64,000 nucleotides of DNA, taken from contig NZ_JBBLZC010000014.1 in assembly GCF_037908215.1 (NCBI RefSeq), positions 71,431 through 135,430 of the forward strand, read 5' to 3'. The notes beneath the pieces were generated by a model that made no database searches, was not told the DNA's origin, and saw only the letters and a list, made by a program, of their open reading frames with translations. Source of the stretch: Benzoatithermus flavus (GTDB taxonomy: Bacteria > Pseudomonadota > Alphaproteobacteria > Geminicoccales > Geminicoccaceae). Shown piece after piece: positions 27,915 to 36,681 of the stretch; the first letter of the stretch is position 1; each line of letters opens with the position of its first letter. Both the position numbers and the translations under genes were made by a program.

Positions 27915-29834
27915 ATGGCGCGCATCGGCATGCGCACGACGCTGCTGGCGCCAGCGCTCCTGCTGGTCGGCCTGTCGCTCGGGGCCATGCTGCCGACGGT
28001 GCTGGCGCAGCCGACTCCTGCCGCCACCACGCCCGCTACCTCGAACGAGGCGGCCCCGAGCGAAACGGCGGCGCAGGTCGACGTCGGCGACATCACCCGG
28101 CTGGTGGCGCCGGTGGCGCTCTACCCGGATCCGCTGCTGGCGCTGATCCTGCAGGCCTCGGTCCAGCCGGTACAGGTCGTCCAGGCCGAGCGATTCCTGG
28201 TGAAGCATGCCCAGAACCCTACCCTGGCACCCGATCCGGCCTGGGACCCGAGCATCCTGGGCCTGCTCAACTACCCGCCCCTGATCGGCACGATGAACGA
28301 GTATCTCGACTGGACCGAGACCATGGGCAATGCGGTGGTGGACCGGCTGCCCGCGGTCCAGGACGCCGTGCAGCGGATCCGCTGGTCGGCCTATCAGGCC
28401 GGCATTCTCGGCTCGAGCGAGCTGCAGCAGGTCGTGATCCAGAAGGAGATCATCCGGATCATGCCCGCCAATGCCGACAAGATCGTGGTGCCGACCTACG
28501 ATCCCGAGGCGCTGCTGACGGCGATCGCGACCACGGCCGGCACTCCGGTCGCAACGGAAGCCCCCGGGTCCGGGAAGGCGATCGGCGAGGCCGGCCAGGC
28601 CGAGACGGCCTCGGCACCGGCGGAGCCGTCCGCTGCAGCCGGGCAGCCGGGGACGACAGCCGCGGCTCCGCCCGCTGCAGCGGCCACCCCCACGCCGGCG
28701 GAAGCTGCACCAGCACCCTCGCCAGCGACGCCAGCTCCCGTGGCCGACCATACCGTGTCGGAGCCAACCTACGCCGCGCCACCGGCCACGGCCGCCTATG
28801 CTGCCCCGGCCCCTGCGCCTGCCTACGTGGCACCGGCGCCGGCCTACGCCGGCACGCCGGTGGTCAGCTACGCCGAGCCGCAGTCGACCTTCTGGTCCTC
28901 GGCCGCAACCTTCACCGGCGGTGCCGTGGTCGGCGGCCTCCTGGGCTATGCCATCGGCGACGACTGGTTCGACGACGACAACATCGACGTCGACTGGGAC
29001 GACCTCGACATCGACGAGGGCGATCTCGACGAGCTGCGCGGGCGCCGCGGCGGGATCAACATCGAGGACAGCACCATCGTCACCGGCGGCCGGGGCAACC
29101 GCAGCCAGGTCCAGGCCGAGCTGCGAGCCCGCCGCGAGGGCACCCGGGTCGCCGCCCGTCCGTCGACCCGGGTGGAAGTCCCGATGGCCGGCGCATCGAC
29201 CCGGCAGGCGACGCGCACGGGTGCCAGAGCCACGCAGGCTTCGGCCCGCCCGCAACAGGTGACCGCGGTCCGCGAGAACGGGGCACGCGCGGTGCCAGGG
29301 ACCAGGCAGGTGGCGCTGCCGAACAGTGGGCGCGCTGGCGGTACCAACGTCGCGGCTACCGGCGCTGCGGCCAGGACACCGGGTACCAGGCCGGCCGCGG
29401 CCAGGCAGCAGGCCATCGGTACACGGTCGGGAACGGCAAGAGCGGCGGCAACGCCGGCCGGTCTTGCGACCGATATCGGACAGGGACGCACGGCTCGTGC
29501 CGAGGCGCAGCGGGGAGCGGCAAGCCGGGCACAGGCGCAGAGCCGCGCCAATGCGCTACCGCAAAGGCAGGCCACGTCACGTCCGACGCAGCCCCGGGCT
29601 GCCACGGCGCCGACCCGGCCGGCGCCCCGAACGGCAGCACCGGTTCGGCCGGGGGCGGCGGCTCCGGCGGCGCAGACGAGCCGTTCCGTCGCACCATCCC
29701 GCCCGAACAGCGGTGGCCTGGCGTCCGGGTTCGCCGGCGGGGACAAAGTCCGGTTGCAGGCGGATCGTGGCCGCGCCAGCCGCGGTGGGGCTTTGGGCGG
29801 CGGCGGTCGTGCAGGCGGCGGCCGTCGTGGCTGA
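27915..29834 (+). CDS. DUF3300 envelope protein with low-complexity tail
   Basis: 639 residues. A signal peptide (residues ~1-31) precedes a DUF3300 domain (~45-205: APVALYPDPLLALILQASVQPVQVVQAERFL, NYPPLIGTMNEYLDWTE, MPANADKIVVPTYDPE). The next part is Pro/Ala-rich. It is followed by an Asp-rich patch (DDWFDDDNIDVDWDD) after a glycine-rich helix, and finally a long Ala/Arg/Gly-rich basic tail (~400-639). It is probably periplasmic or outer-membrane attached; function unknown. ATG 27915 has GGAGA upstream. It is first of a three-gene cassette with DUF2950 and a glycine-zipper protein, an association I know from other proteobacteria. Confidence 0.85.
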   Translation: MARIGMRTTLLAPALLLVGLSLGAMLPTVLAQPTPAATTPATSNEAAPSETAAQVDVGDITRLVAPVALYPDPLLALILQASVQPVQVVQAERFLVKHAQNPTLAPDPAWDPSILGLLNYPPLIGTMNEYLDWTETMGNAVVDRLPAVQDAVQRIRWSAYQAGILGSSELQQVVIQKEIIRIMPANADKIVVPTYDPEALLTAIATTAGTPVATEAPGSGKAIGEAGQAETASAPAEPSAAAGQPGTTAAAPPAAAATPTPAEAAPAPSPATPAPVADHTVSEPTYAAPPATAAYAAPAPAPAYVAPAPAYAGTPVVSYAEPQSTFWSSAATFTGGAVVGGLLGYAIGDDWFDDDNIDVDWDDLDIDEGDLDELRGRRGGINIEDSTIVTGGRGNRSQVQAELRARREGTRVAARPSTRVEVPMAGASTRQATRTGARATQASARPQQVTAVRENGARAVPGTRQVALPNSGRAGGTNVAATGAAARTPGTRPAAARQQAIGTRSGTARAAATPAGLATDIGQGRTARAEAQRGAASRAQAQSRANALPQRQATSRPTQPRAATAPTRPAPRTAAPVRPGAAAPAAQTSRSVAPSRPNSGGLASGFAGGDKVRLQADRGRASRGGALGGGGRAGGGRRG

Positions 29835-29871
29835 CCGGCCGACAAAGGACAAGAGCTGGGGAGCGGCGAGC

Positions 29872-30813
29872 ATGGCGGGCTCGATTCGGCGAGGCATGAT
29901 GCGGCGGCAGCGGGCTGGAGCCATCCTGGTGGCGATCCTGCTCTGCGGCGCCACCTCGCTGCGAGCGGCGGAGGCGACCTTCGCCACCCCGCAGGCAGCG
30001 CTCGCGGCATTTGCGGCCGCCCTGAACGCCCCGGATGGCGAAGGGCTGGTGACGCTGTTCGGGCCGGAGCACCGCGACGAGCTCCTGGGCGGTGATCCGG
30101 CGGCCGCCCGCCAGGGCCTGGCGCTGCTGCGGGCGGCAGCGGCGCAGGATCTGCACCTCGAGGCTCAGGGGCAGGACCGGGCGACGATCGTCCTCGGCCG
30201 GCAGGCTTGGCCGATGCCGATCCCGCTCGTCCGCAGCGGCCAGGGCTGGCGCTTCGATACCGAAGCCGGGCTCGAGGAGATCGTCGATCGCCGGATCGGC
30301 CGCAACGAGCTGGCGGCAATCAGGCTGGCGCGCGCCTATGCCGATGCGCAGCTTGCCTACGCCAGCGCGGACCGCGACGGCGACGATGTGCTCGAGTATG
30401 CGCAGAAGCTCGCGAGCACGCCCGGCCAGCACGACGGGCTCTACTGGCAGCCCGACGACGGCGGAGCGAGCCCCCTCGCGGCGTTCGCGGCGCAAGCGGC
30501 CGAGTATCTGGGCTACCGCCGCGAAGGCGAGCCCTACCGGGGCTATTGGTTCCGCATCCTGACCGGGCAGGGCCCGAACCCGCCCGGTGGCGCCTACGAC
30601 TACGTCATCAACGGCAACATGATCGCGGGCTTCGCGCTCGTGGCCTGGCCGGCCGACTACCGCAACTCGGGTGTCATGACCTTCGTCCTGGGCCACCGGG
30701 GCAGGCTCTACCAGAAGGATCTGGGACCGGACACGACCCGGATCGCCGAGGCCATGACCCGTTACGATCCGGACGCGAGCTGGACCGCGGTCGCCGAGGA
30801 GGGAGCGCCGTGA
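29872..30813 (+). CDS. DUF2950 periplasmic protein
   Basis: 313 residues with a signal peptide (cleavage near LRAAEA, residue ~33). DUF2950 hallmarks: FATPQAALAAFAAALNAPD, LFGPEHRDELLGGD, a GQGPNPPGGAYDYVINGNMIAGFALVAWPADY block (~235-270) and VLGHRGRLYQKDLGPDT near the end. Function unknown. ATG 29872 has GGGGAG upstream; later ATGs at 29896 and 29899 are possible. It is flanked by DUF3300 and a glycine-zipper gene on the same strand, likely one operon. Confidence 0.9.
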   Translation: MAGSIRRGMMRRQRAGAILVAILLCGATSLRAAEATFATPQAALAAFAAALNAPDGEGLVTLFGPEHRDELLGGDPAAARQGLALLRAAAAQDLHLEAQGQDRATIVLGRQAWPMPIPLVRSGQGWRFDTEAGLEEIVDRRIGRNELAAIRLARAYADAQLAYASADRDGDDVLEYAQKLASTPGQHDGLYWQPDDGGASPLAAFAAQAAEYLGYRREGEPYRGYWFRILTGQGPNPPGGAYDYVINGNMIAGFALVAWPADYRNSGVMTFVLGHRGRLYQKDLGPDTTRIAEAMTRYDPDASWTAVAEEGAP

Positions 30814-30911
30814 GGGCCAGCACCTCGGTCTCGACCGGCGCGGAGCCGATGATCGCCCGCCACACCCTGGCGCCGCGTCCGGGTGGCGCCGTCTCCAGGC
30901 GGAGGATGCTG

Positions 30912-31397
30912 ATGTTCCCGATTACGAGGATCGCCCTGGCCGGCGCGCTCGGCCTGGCGCTCCTGATGCCGCAGGGCCTGCAGGCGCAGGCCATGATCTA
31001 CCCGAACGCCGGCCAGACGCCGGAGCAATTGAACCAGGACCGGGCCGCCTGCCAGAACCAGGCGACGGCACAGTCCGGCTACAACCCGAGCCAGCCCGCC
31101 GCCGTGCCGGCACCGGCCAGACCGCAGGCCGGGCAGCGCCTCGCCGGAGCGGCCCGAGGCGCGGCGGCCGGTGCCCTCGTCGAGGGAACGACCAGCAAGA
31201 GCGAGCGGGAGATCGAGGACCCGAGCCAGGCCGCCGCCCGCGCCGGCGCCATGGTCGGCGGCTCGCGCCAGCGTCAAGGTCGCCGCGAGGCTCGCCGCGA
31301 TACCCGGCAGCAGCAGGCGACGCCGTCGCAGCAGCAGGCGGCCTTCAGCCAGAGCTTCACCGCCTGCATGACGGCCAAAGGCTACACCGTGCAGTGA
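30912..31397 (+). CDS. Glycine-zipper (YMGG-like) secreted protein
   Basis: 161 residues. Signal peptide MFPITRIALAGALGLALLMPQ..., mature start near MIYPNAGQTPEQLNQDRAAC. A glycine-zipper-like hydrophobic region (RGAAAGALVEGTT..., AARAGAMVGGS) is followed by an Arg/Gln-rich stretch and a conserved end FSQSFTACMTAKGYTV. Such proteins insert in or associate with the outer membrane. ATG 30912 is preferred for GGAGG six bases upstream; ATG 30906 or a GTG at 30810 overlapping the DUF2950 stop are alternatives. Third gene of the DUF3300/DUF2950 cassette. Confidence 0.75.
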   Translation: MFPITRIALAGALGLALLMPQGLQAQAMIYPNAGQTPEQLNQDRAACQNQATAQSGYNPSQPAAVPAPARPQAGQRLAGAARGAAAGALVEGTTSKSEREIEDPSQAAARAGAMVGGSRQRQGRREARRDTRQQQATPSQQQAAFSQSFTACMTAKGYTVQ

Positions 31398-31427
31398 GGC
31401 GGCCGCCGACGGCAAAGGATCGGGATC

Positions 31428-32213
31428 ATGATGACGTTCGATCGCTCCCTGGTGACGCTCGACGGGCGCCGGGGCCTCGTGACCGGGATCGCCAACGACC
31501 AGTCGATCGCCTGGGGCTGCGCCAAGGCCTTCCGGGCACTCGGCGCCGAGCTCGCGGTCACCTACCTGAACGAGAAGGCGCGGCCCTACGTCGAACCGCT
31601 GGCCGAGGAGCTCGAGGCCGGGATCCTCGTGCCGCTCGACCTCGGGAACGAGGGCGAGCTCGAGGCCGTGTTCGAGCGGATCGGGCGGGAATGGGGCCGG
31701 CTCGACTTCCTCCTGCACTCGATCGCCTTCGCGCCCAGGGAGGACCTGCAGGGTCGGGTGGTGGACTGCTCGAAAGCGGGCTTCCTGCAGGCGATGGCGA
31801 TCTCCTGCTGGTCCTTCATCCGCATGGCGAAGCTCGCCGAGCCCTTGATGGACCGCGGCGGGGCGCTGTTCTGCATGACCTATTACGGCTCGCAGATGGT
31901 GGTCGAGAACTACAACCTGATGGGGCCGGTCAAGGCAGCGCTCGAGAGCGCCGCCCGCTACATGGCGGCCGAGCTCGGGCCTAAGGGCATTCGAGTGTAC
32001 GCGATCTCGCCGGGCCCGCTCAAAACCCGGGCCGCCTCCGGCATCGGCCACTTCGACGAGCTTCTGGCCAAGGCACAGGAGAAAGCACCGCTGCACAGCC
32101 TGGTCTCGGTCGAGGATGTCGGCATGGCCACCGCCTACCTCGCCACCGATGCCGCCAGGCTGATCACCGGCGAGACGATCTACATCGACGGCGGCTACCA
32201 CATCATCGACTGA
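31428..32213 (+). CDS. fabI: Enoyl-ACP reductase, FabI family
   Basis: 261 residues of the short-chain dehydrogenase FabI type: GLVTGIANDQSIAWGCAKAF at the nucleotide site, and the catalytic pair Y152 and Y162 with K169 (Y-x6-K in NYNLMGPVK, spaced as in E. coli FabI). It reduces trans-2-enoyl-ACP with NADH in fatty-acid elongation. It is first in a tight run with a PHA-synthase-like DUF3141 gene 24 bases downstream and a coiled-coil gene, so it may be a specialised paralogue rather than the housekeeping enzyme (inference). Confidence 0.93.
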   Translation: MMTFDRSLVTLDGRRGLVTGIANDQSIAWGCAKAFRALGAELAVTYLNEKARPYVEPLAEELEAGILVPLDLGNEGELEAVFERIGREWGRLDFLLHSIAFAPREDLQGRVVDCSKAGFLQAMAISCWSFIRMAKLAEPLMDRGGALFCMTYYGSQMVVENYNLMGPVKAALESAARYMAAELGPKGIRVYAISPGPLKTRAASGIGHFDELLAKAQEKAPLHSLVSVEDVGMATAYLATDAARLITGETIYIDGGYHIID

Positions 32214-32237
32214 CGGCGAGGGCCGCGAGGCAAGATC

Positions 32238-34457
32238 ATGACCGAAGCGAACCCCCGGACGACGACCGCAGCGGGCATGGCACCCTGGGTCGCCGCCTTC
32301 GACTATGCCGTGGATGCGTGGCAGCGCAGCATCCTGTTCTGGGACGTGCTGCGGCAGCGGGGCAACCAGTATCGCGAGCACATGGCGAAGCAGGCCCCGC
32401 ACGTGCTCCAGTTTCAGGGCGAACTCGTACTGGACGGCCGCACCCTGCCACGGCCGGTGAACTACGTTCTGGCCAAGATCACGCCGCCGGCTGACGTCCT
32501 GGTGAGCTCCAAGGCTCGGCCGTTCGTGATCGTCGATCCGCGCGCCGGACACGGGCCCGGCATCGGCGGCTTCAAGGCCGACAGCGAGATCGGTGTGGCG
32601 CTCAAGGCCGGCCATCCCTGCTACTTCGTGGGCTTTTTGCCGAACCCGGTCCCGGGCCAGACCATCCCGGACATCATGGTTGCCGAGGCCGCCTTCCTCG
32701 AACGTGTGATCGCGCTGCATCCCGAGGCCGAGGGCAGGCCGGTGATCGTCGGCAACTGCCAGGCCGGCTGGGCGATGATGCTGGTGGCGGCCACCCGCCC
32801 CGAGCTGTGCGGCCCCTTGATCGTCGCGGGCTCGCCCCTGTCCTACTGGGCCGGTGTCCGCGGCGTGAACCCGATGCGCTACACGGGCGGGTTTTTGGGC
32901 GGAAGCTGGCTCACCGCGCTCGCCGGCGATCTCGGGCACGGCGTGTTCGACGGGGCGGCGCTGGTCCAGAACTTCGAGAGTCTGAACCCAGCCAACACGC
33001 TCTGGAGCAAGCAATACGATCTCTACGCCAAGATCGACAGCGAAGGCCCGCGCTATCTCGGCTTCGAGAGATGGTGGGGCGGCCACGTCCTCCTGAATGC
33101 CGAGGAGGTGCAGTGGATCGTCGACAATCTCTTCGTCGGCAACAGGCTCGCGAGTGCGGAGATCGTGACCGAGGACGGGGTGCGGATCGACCTCAGGAAT
33201 ATCCGCTCGCCGATCGTCTGCTTCTGCTCGAAGGGCGACAACATCACCCCGCCGCCGCAGGCGCTGGGTTGGATCCTCGATCTTTACGGCAGCGTGGAGG
33301 ACATCCGCGCCAACGGCCAGACCATCGTCTATGCCGTGCACGAGAGCGTGGGCCACCTGGGGATCTTCGTTTCGGGCTCGGTGGCGAGGAAGGAGCACCA
33401 GGAGTTCGCCTCCAACATCGACCTGATCGACTGCCTGCCACCCGGCCTCTACGAGGCGGTGCTCACCCCTCTGGCCGCGGGCACGGACCCGAAAGGTCTG
33501 GTCTCCGGCGACTACATCGCCCGGTTCGAGGCGCGTGACCTGGACGACATCCGCGCCCTCGGCGGCAACGACCTCGCGGACGAACGTGCGTTCGCGGCGG
33601 TCGCCCGGCTATCGGAGGTCAATCTCGGGCTTTACCGCACCTTCGTTCAGCCCTGGCTCAGGCCTATGACCACCGAGCAGAGCGCGGAGCTGCTGCGGTG
33701 GCTCAATCCTTTGCGCCTGCCATACGAGCTGCTCGCGGACGACAACCCGCTCGTGGCGCCGGTTGCCGCCATGGCGGAATGGGTGCGCGAGAACCGGCGG
33801 CCGGCCGCGGCCGACAACCCGTTCCTCGCGGCGCAAGAGCTGGTCTCGCAGCAGATCGAGGCGGCGCTGGAGGGGTACCGGGTCTGGCGCGACGGTGTGG
33901 CGGAGGCGAGCTTCTACGCCATCTACGGCTCGCCTCTGGTTCAGGCGCTGCTGGGCCTGCGGGCGAGCGATGCGCCGCCCCGGGCGCGCCCGGGGCGGGA
34001 CCCGGCGGAGCTGGCCTTCGTCCGCGAGCGGATCGAGATGCTGCGGACCGGAATGACGGAAGGGGGTCTGCGCGAGGCGGTGGTCCGCGCCCTGCTCCAT
34101 ATCGGGCTGCCGGCCAAGGCGGCCGACGAGCGGAGCTTCGCGATGATCCGCAAGATCCGCGAGGAGCAGGAGCAGGGGGTGCCGCTCCCTGCTTTCAAAG
34201 CGCTGGTCCGCGATCAGTTCCTGATGCTGCTGCTCGACGAGAAGCGGGCGATCGCCAGCCTGCCCGAGCTGATCCGGGGTCGCGAGACCGAGGCCCGTGC
34301 CGCCTTCCCGCTCGTCGAGCAGGTGGCTCGCGCCCACGGCGAGCTCGGCGAGGAGGCCGAGGCGCGCCTGCAACGGATCGGGGAGATCTTCGATGCGGCG
34401 CGAGGCGAGGGCAGCGGGAAAACGGGTCAACGACGGCCGGGCGCCGCAGCGGAATGA
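32238..34457 (+). CDS. DUF3141 protein (PHA-synthase-like alpha/beta hydrolase)
   Basis: 739 residues. The N-terminal 450 residues are an alpha/beta hydrolase fold whose nucleophile elbow is GNCQAGWA with C174, as in polyhydroxyalkanoate synthases rather than Ser lipases. The likely partners are D334 (CSKGDNITPP) and H373 (ESVGHLGIFVSG). The C-terminal 290 residues are helical and specific to the DUF3141 family. Proposed to transfer or hydrolyse hydroxyacyl thioesters; unproven. It overlaps the following open frame by an ATGA and follows fabI by 24 bases. Confidence 0.85.
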   Translation: MTEANPRTTTAAGMAPWVAAFDYAVDAWQRSILFWDVLRQRGNQYREHMAKQAPHVLQFQGELVLDGRTLPRPVNYVLAKITPPADVLVSSKARPFVIVDPRAGHGPGIGGFKADSEIGVALKAGHPCYFVGFLPNPVPGQTIPDIMVAEAAFLERVIALHPEAEGRPVIVGNCQAGWAMMLVAATRPELCGPLIVAGSPLSYWAGVRGVNPMRYTGGFLGGSWLTALAGDLGHGVFDGAALVQNFESLNPANTLWSKQYDLYAKIDSEGPRYLGFERWWGGHVLLNAEEVQWIVDNLFVGNRLASAEIVTEDGVRIDLRNIRSPIVCFCSKGDNITPPPQALGWILDLYGSVEDIRANGQTIVYAVHESVGHLGIFVSGSVARKEHQEFASNIDLIDCLPPGLYEAVLTPLAAGTDPKGLVSGDYIARFEARDLDDIRALGGNDLADERAFAAVARLSEVNLGLYRTFVQPWLRPMTTEQSAELLRWLNPLRLPYELLADDNPLVAPVAAMAEWVRENRRPAAADNPFLAAQELVSQQIEAALEGYRVWRDGVAEASFYAIYGSPLVQALLGLRASDAPPRARPGRDPAELAFVRERIEMLRTGMTEGGLREAVVRALLHIGLPAKAADERSFAMIRKIREEQEQGVPLPAFKALVRDQFLMLLLDEKRAIASLPELIRGRETEARAAFPLVEQVARAHGELGEEAEARLQRIGEIFDAARGEGSGKTGQRRPGAAAE

Positions 34458-34510
34458 AGGCCGGCGCAATGACGGACGATGCGTCGAGTCTGTTGGAGGG
34501 AGTTCGTCGG

Positions 34511-34945
34511 ATGAGCGAGAGCAGGATCGTGACGCCGGCCGATCTGAAGAAGATCGCCGACGAGATCGACATGGCGAAGGCCAAGGAGGCGCTGGAGCGC
34601 CAGCGCAAGGAGCGGGAGGAGGAGAACGCGCTGCGCCAGGCGTTCATGGAGCAGGAGCTCCGGCCCGATGCCGTCGAGCGGTTCAACAACATGGTCCGGC
34701 GCGCCGCCGGGCGAGGGCAGCACGAACTTGAGATCATGCGTTTCCCATCGGCGTACTGCACCGATCACGGTCGGGCGATCAACAATTTCGAGGCGGGCTG
34801 GCCGGAGACCCTCACCGGGATCGCACGCCGGGTCTACGACGCCTACAGGCAGCACCTCGAGCCGCAGGGCTACAGAATCCGGGCGCAGATCCTGAACTAT
34901 CCCGACGGCAATCTCGGTGAGGTCGGCGTCTACTTCGACTGGTAG
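34511..34945 (+). CDS. Coiled-coil hypothetical protein of the FabI-DUF3141 cluster
   Basis: 144 residues, not recognised. Residues ~10-45 are a charged coiled coil (ADEIDMAKAKEALERQRKER), followed by a compact domain with FMEQELRPDAVERFNNMVRRA, FPSAYCTDHGRAINNFEAGWP and a C-terminal YPDGNLGEVGVYFDW. ATG 34511 is chosen for GGAGGGAG at ideal spacing; ATG 34454, overlapping the DUF3141 stop (ATGA), would add 19 residues. Position suggests a granule-associated or partner role, but that is only inference. Confidence 0.7.
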   Translation: MSESRIVTPADLKKIADEIDMAKAKEALERQRKEREEENALRQAFMEQELRPDAVERFNNMVRRAAGRGQHELEIMRFPSAYCTDHGRAINNFEAGWPETLTGIARRVYDAYRQHLEPQGYRIRAQILNYPDGNLGEVGVYFDW

Positions 34946-35249
34946 GGGCGAGCGGCGGAGGCGGAGCGCCCATACGCCGGCCCGCTGGCGACAGGAATGT
35001 CCCGAACCTTCCGGAAAACGTCACGATCCGCTTCGGGACGGAAACTCGGGTGCTGCGCCATAGGGTGGCGGATCGGGGACAAGCGCGCGCTCCCGTGCGC
35101 CGGGTGGGTGAAATTCCCCACCCTCTCGTCCTGCAGCCTGCCGTCTCCACCGCACGCCTGCCGGCTTGCGCCGGCCCCGCCGACGCTGGCACGATAGCTG
35201 CAATGTCGGCGGCGACACGGCCAAGGTGGCCGTCTCGGGAGGTTGCAGC
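34946..35249. other. Intergenic region with a hairpin
   Basis: No gene seen. A GGGTGGG/CCCACCC stem with an 8-base loop lies at 35102-35123 and could act as a weak terminator for the FabI-DUF3141 operon, although no T-run follows. The right end holds the promoter-like site described at 35187. Confidence 0.4.
35187..35202 (+). promoter_or_regulatory. Possible sigma-54 promoter for cytochrome c'
   Basis: TGGCACGATAGCTGCA fits the -24/-12 pattern (TGGCACG-N4-TTGCA) with one mismatch and the invariant GG-N10-GC spacing. A start site would fall near 35212, leaving about 38 bases to the cytochrome gene. Based on motif only. Confidence 0.4.
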
Positions 35250-35717
35250 ATGGACAAGCGGATGATCGCTCTTCTGACGGGGGCGCTGGCGCTCGGCTCC
35301 GTCGGGCCGGGGATGACGCAGGAGCAGCCCAAGGCCACCGGCATCGTGGCCGTGCGGCAAATGACGATGAAGGCGAACGGCGATCATATGGGAGCGATCA
35401 AGGCGATCCTCACCGAGCAGCCGCAGCTCGTGAAGCGGGTCGCCTGGCACGCCGAGGCCATCACCGAGGGCGTCGAGTACGTGCCGGAGCTGTTCCCCGA
35501 AGGCAGCGACCAGCCGCCCACCGCGGCCCTGCCGGCCGTCTGGAAGGACCAGAAGGGCTTCAAGGCGGCGGCGGCGAAGGCCGAGAATCTGGCCAAGAAG
35601 CTCGCCGAGACCGCGAAAGGCGGCGACGTGCAGGCGACCCTCGCGGCATTCGCGGCGCTCGGCAAGGAAGGCTGCGGTGGCTGCCACGAGACGTTCCGTA
35701 AGAAACCGCAGAGCTGA
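35250..35717 (+). CDS. Cytochrome c' (c-556 family)
   Basis: 155 residues with a signal peptide (MDKRMIALLTGALALGS...). The mature part is a four-helix bundle ending in a C-terminal haem site CGGCH (~143-147), the position typical of cytochromes c'. These periplasmic proteins bind NO and CO or carry electrons. ATG 35250 has GGGAGG upstream. A cupredoxin lipoprotein gene converges on it, so two periplasmic redox proteins share the locus. A possible sigma-54 site lies upstream. Confidence 0.9.
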   Translation: MDKRMIALLTGALALGSVGPGMTQEQPKATGIVAVRQMTMKANGDHMGAIKAILTEQPQLVKRVAWHAEAITEGVEYVPELFPEGSDQPPTAALPAVWKDQKGFKAAAAKAENLAKKLAETAKGGDVQATLAAFAALGKEGCGGCHETFRKKPQS

Positions 35718-35738
35718 GGAGCGTTTCCGGTCGTGCGC

Positions 35739-35756
35739 CGGGCCGTTCACGGCCCG
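35739..35756. terminator. Hairpin between convergent genes
   Basis: CGGGCCG, loop TTCA, CGGCCCG, between the cytochrome c' and cupredoxin stops, overlapping the latter. A seven-pair GC stem without a T-run, so termination is only suggested. Confidence 0.3.
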
Positions 35757-36154
35757 ACCAGCACCGTCCCGACCATGCCGAACACGTCGTAGTGCGGCAG
35801 GCAGACGTAGCGGTAGGTTCCGGGCACTACGAACGTCCGCGGCCAGATCTGGCCGCGGGGGATCGAGCCCGAATCGAAAGGCTGCGCACCTCGGGGCAGC
35901 GACACGGCTCCCCGGTCGCGCACCTTGGCCGGATCGATGGTGACGGTGTGGGACACCAGCGATCGGTTGCGCCACACGACCGTCCCGCCGACCGGTATTC
36001 GCACGAGCTCGGGCCTGAACGAGAAGGTGTTGGTCATGTCGACCACGGCTGCGGCACCGGCGGGTGGCGGCCCGTAAGCCGGCCCGCTGGTGGCGCAGCC
36101 GCCGAGCAGAAGGAGAAGACCGGCACCGACGAGAGGACAGATCGGTCGGGGCAT
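35747..36154 (-). CDS. Cupredoxin-domain lipoprotein
   Basis: 135 residues. Lipoprotein signal with lipobox LLGGC (Cys ~20) and Gly/Pro linker, then a blue-copper fold: SHTVTID (first His) and YVCLPHYDVFGMVGTV carrying the Cys, His and Met ligands in the usual C-x4-H-x4-M-like spacing. Likely a membrane-tethered electron carrier. ATG 36154 has GGAGG upstream; a GTG one codon earlier is possible. It converges with cytochrome c'. Confidence 0.88.
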   Translation of the reverse strand: MPRPICPLVGAGLLLLLGGCATSGPAYGPPPAGAAAVVDMTNTFSFRPELVRIPVGGTVVWRNRSLVSHTVTIDPAKVRDRGAVSLPRGAQPFDSGSIPRGQIWPRTFVVPGTYRYVCLPHYDVFGMVGTVLVGP

Positions 36155-36282
36155 CACGGCGTCCTCCGGGCTGCCGTCCGCGAAGCCGGCGGGAACGGCG
36201 CCGGCCGCGCCGGCATCCTACCCGGATCGTGCGCGCGATGCCATTTCGGGCCAAGGGACAGGCCGTCCGTGCGGCGCCGTCC

Positions 36283-36575
36283 TCACCTTGCGGGCCTGAA
36301 GATCCAGATCACCACCTCCTCGTTGTGACCGCCAGCCCGGGCGGCCAGGAACAGGCGGTCCAGCTCGGGAGCGAACAGCCCGGTGCGCGCTCCGGGCGCG
36401 GTGGCGAACCGGCCGGGCACTCGTAGCCGCTGCCCTGCTGCTGCAGGACAGCGATGACGCCCTCGCCACAGCGCACGTCGATGTGGCCGCGCCGCGGATC
36501 GAGCATCACGTCGTCGGCATCGCCACAGGTCGGGAAACGGACCGCGAGCTCGCCGGAACGCGGCGGGACCGCCAC
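36283..36575 (-). pseudogene. Remnant of a YncE/YVTN-type beta-propeller gene
   Basis: Two frames together spell the C-terminal end of a beta-propeller protein. From 36575, SGELAVRFPTCGDADDVMLD and RRGHIDVRCGEGVIAVLQQQ are in one frame. After a shift near 36425, TAPGARTGLFAPELDRLFLA and VVIWIFRP continue in another frame to a stop at 36283. A stop codon closes the first frame at 36588-36590, so the N-terminal part is missing. This is a truncated and frameshifted copy that should not make product. Family assignment is from memory of the PELDRL(Y/F)LA signature. Confidence 0.7.
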
Positions 36576-36681
36576 GCCGAGGCCGCCTCATGTCGATCCT
36601 CCGCCATCTCGTCGGCTGGAGAAAGCCCGCTGTTCCAGGTAAGAATGGCCCTCGACGACCGGACGACAACGGGGAGGTTCC

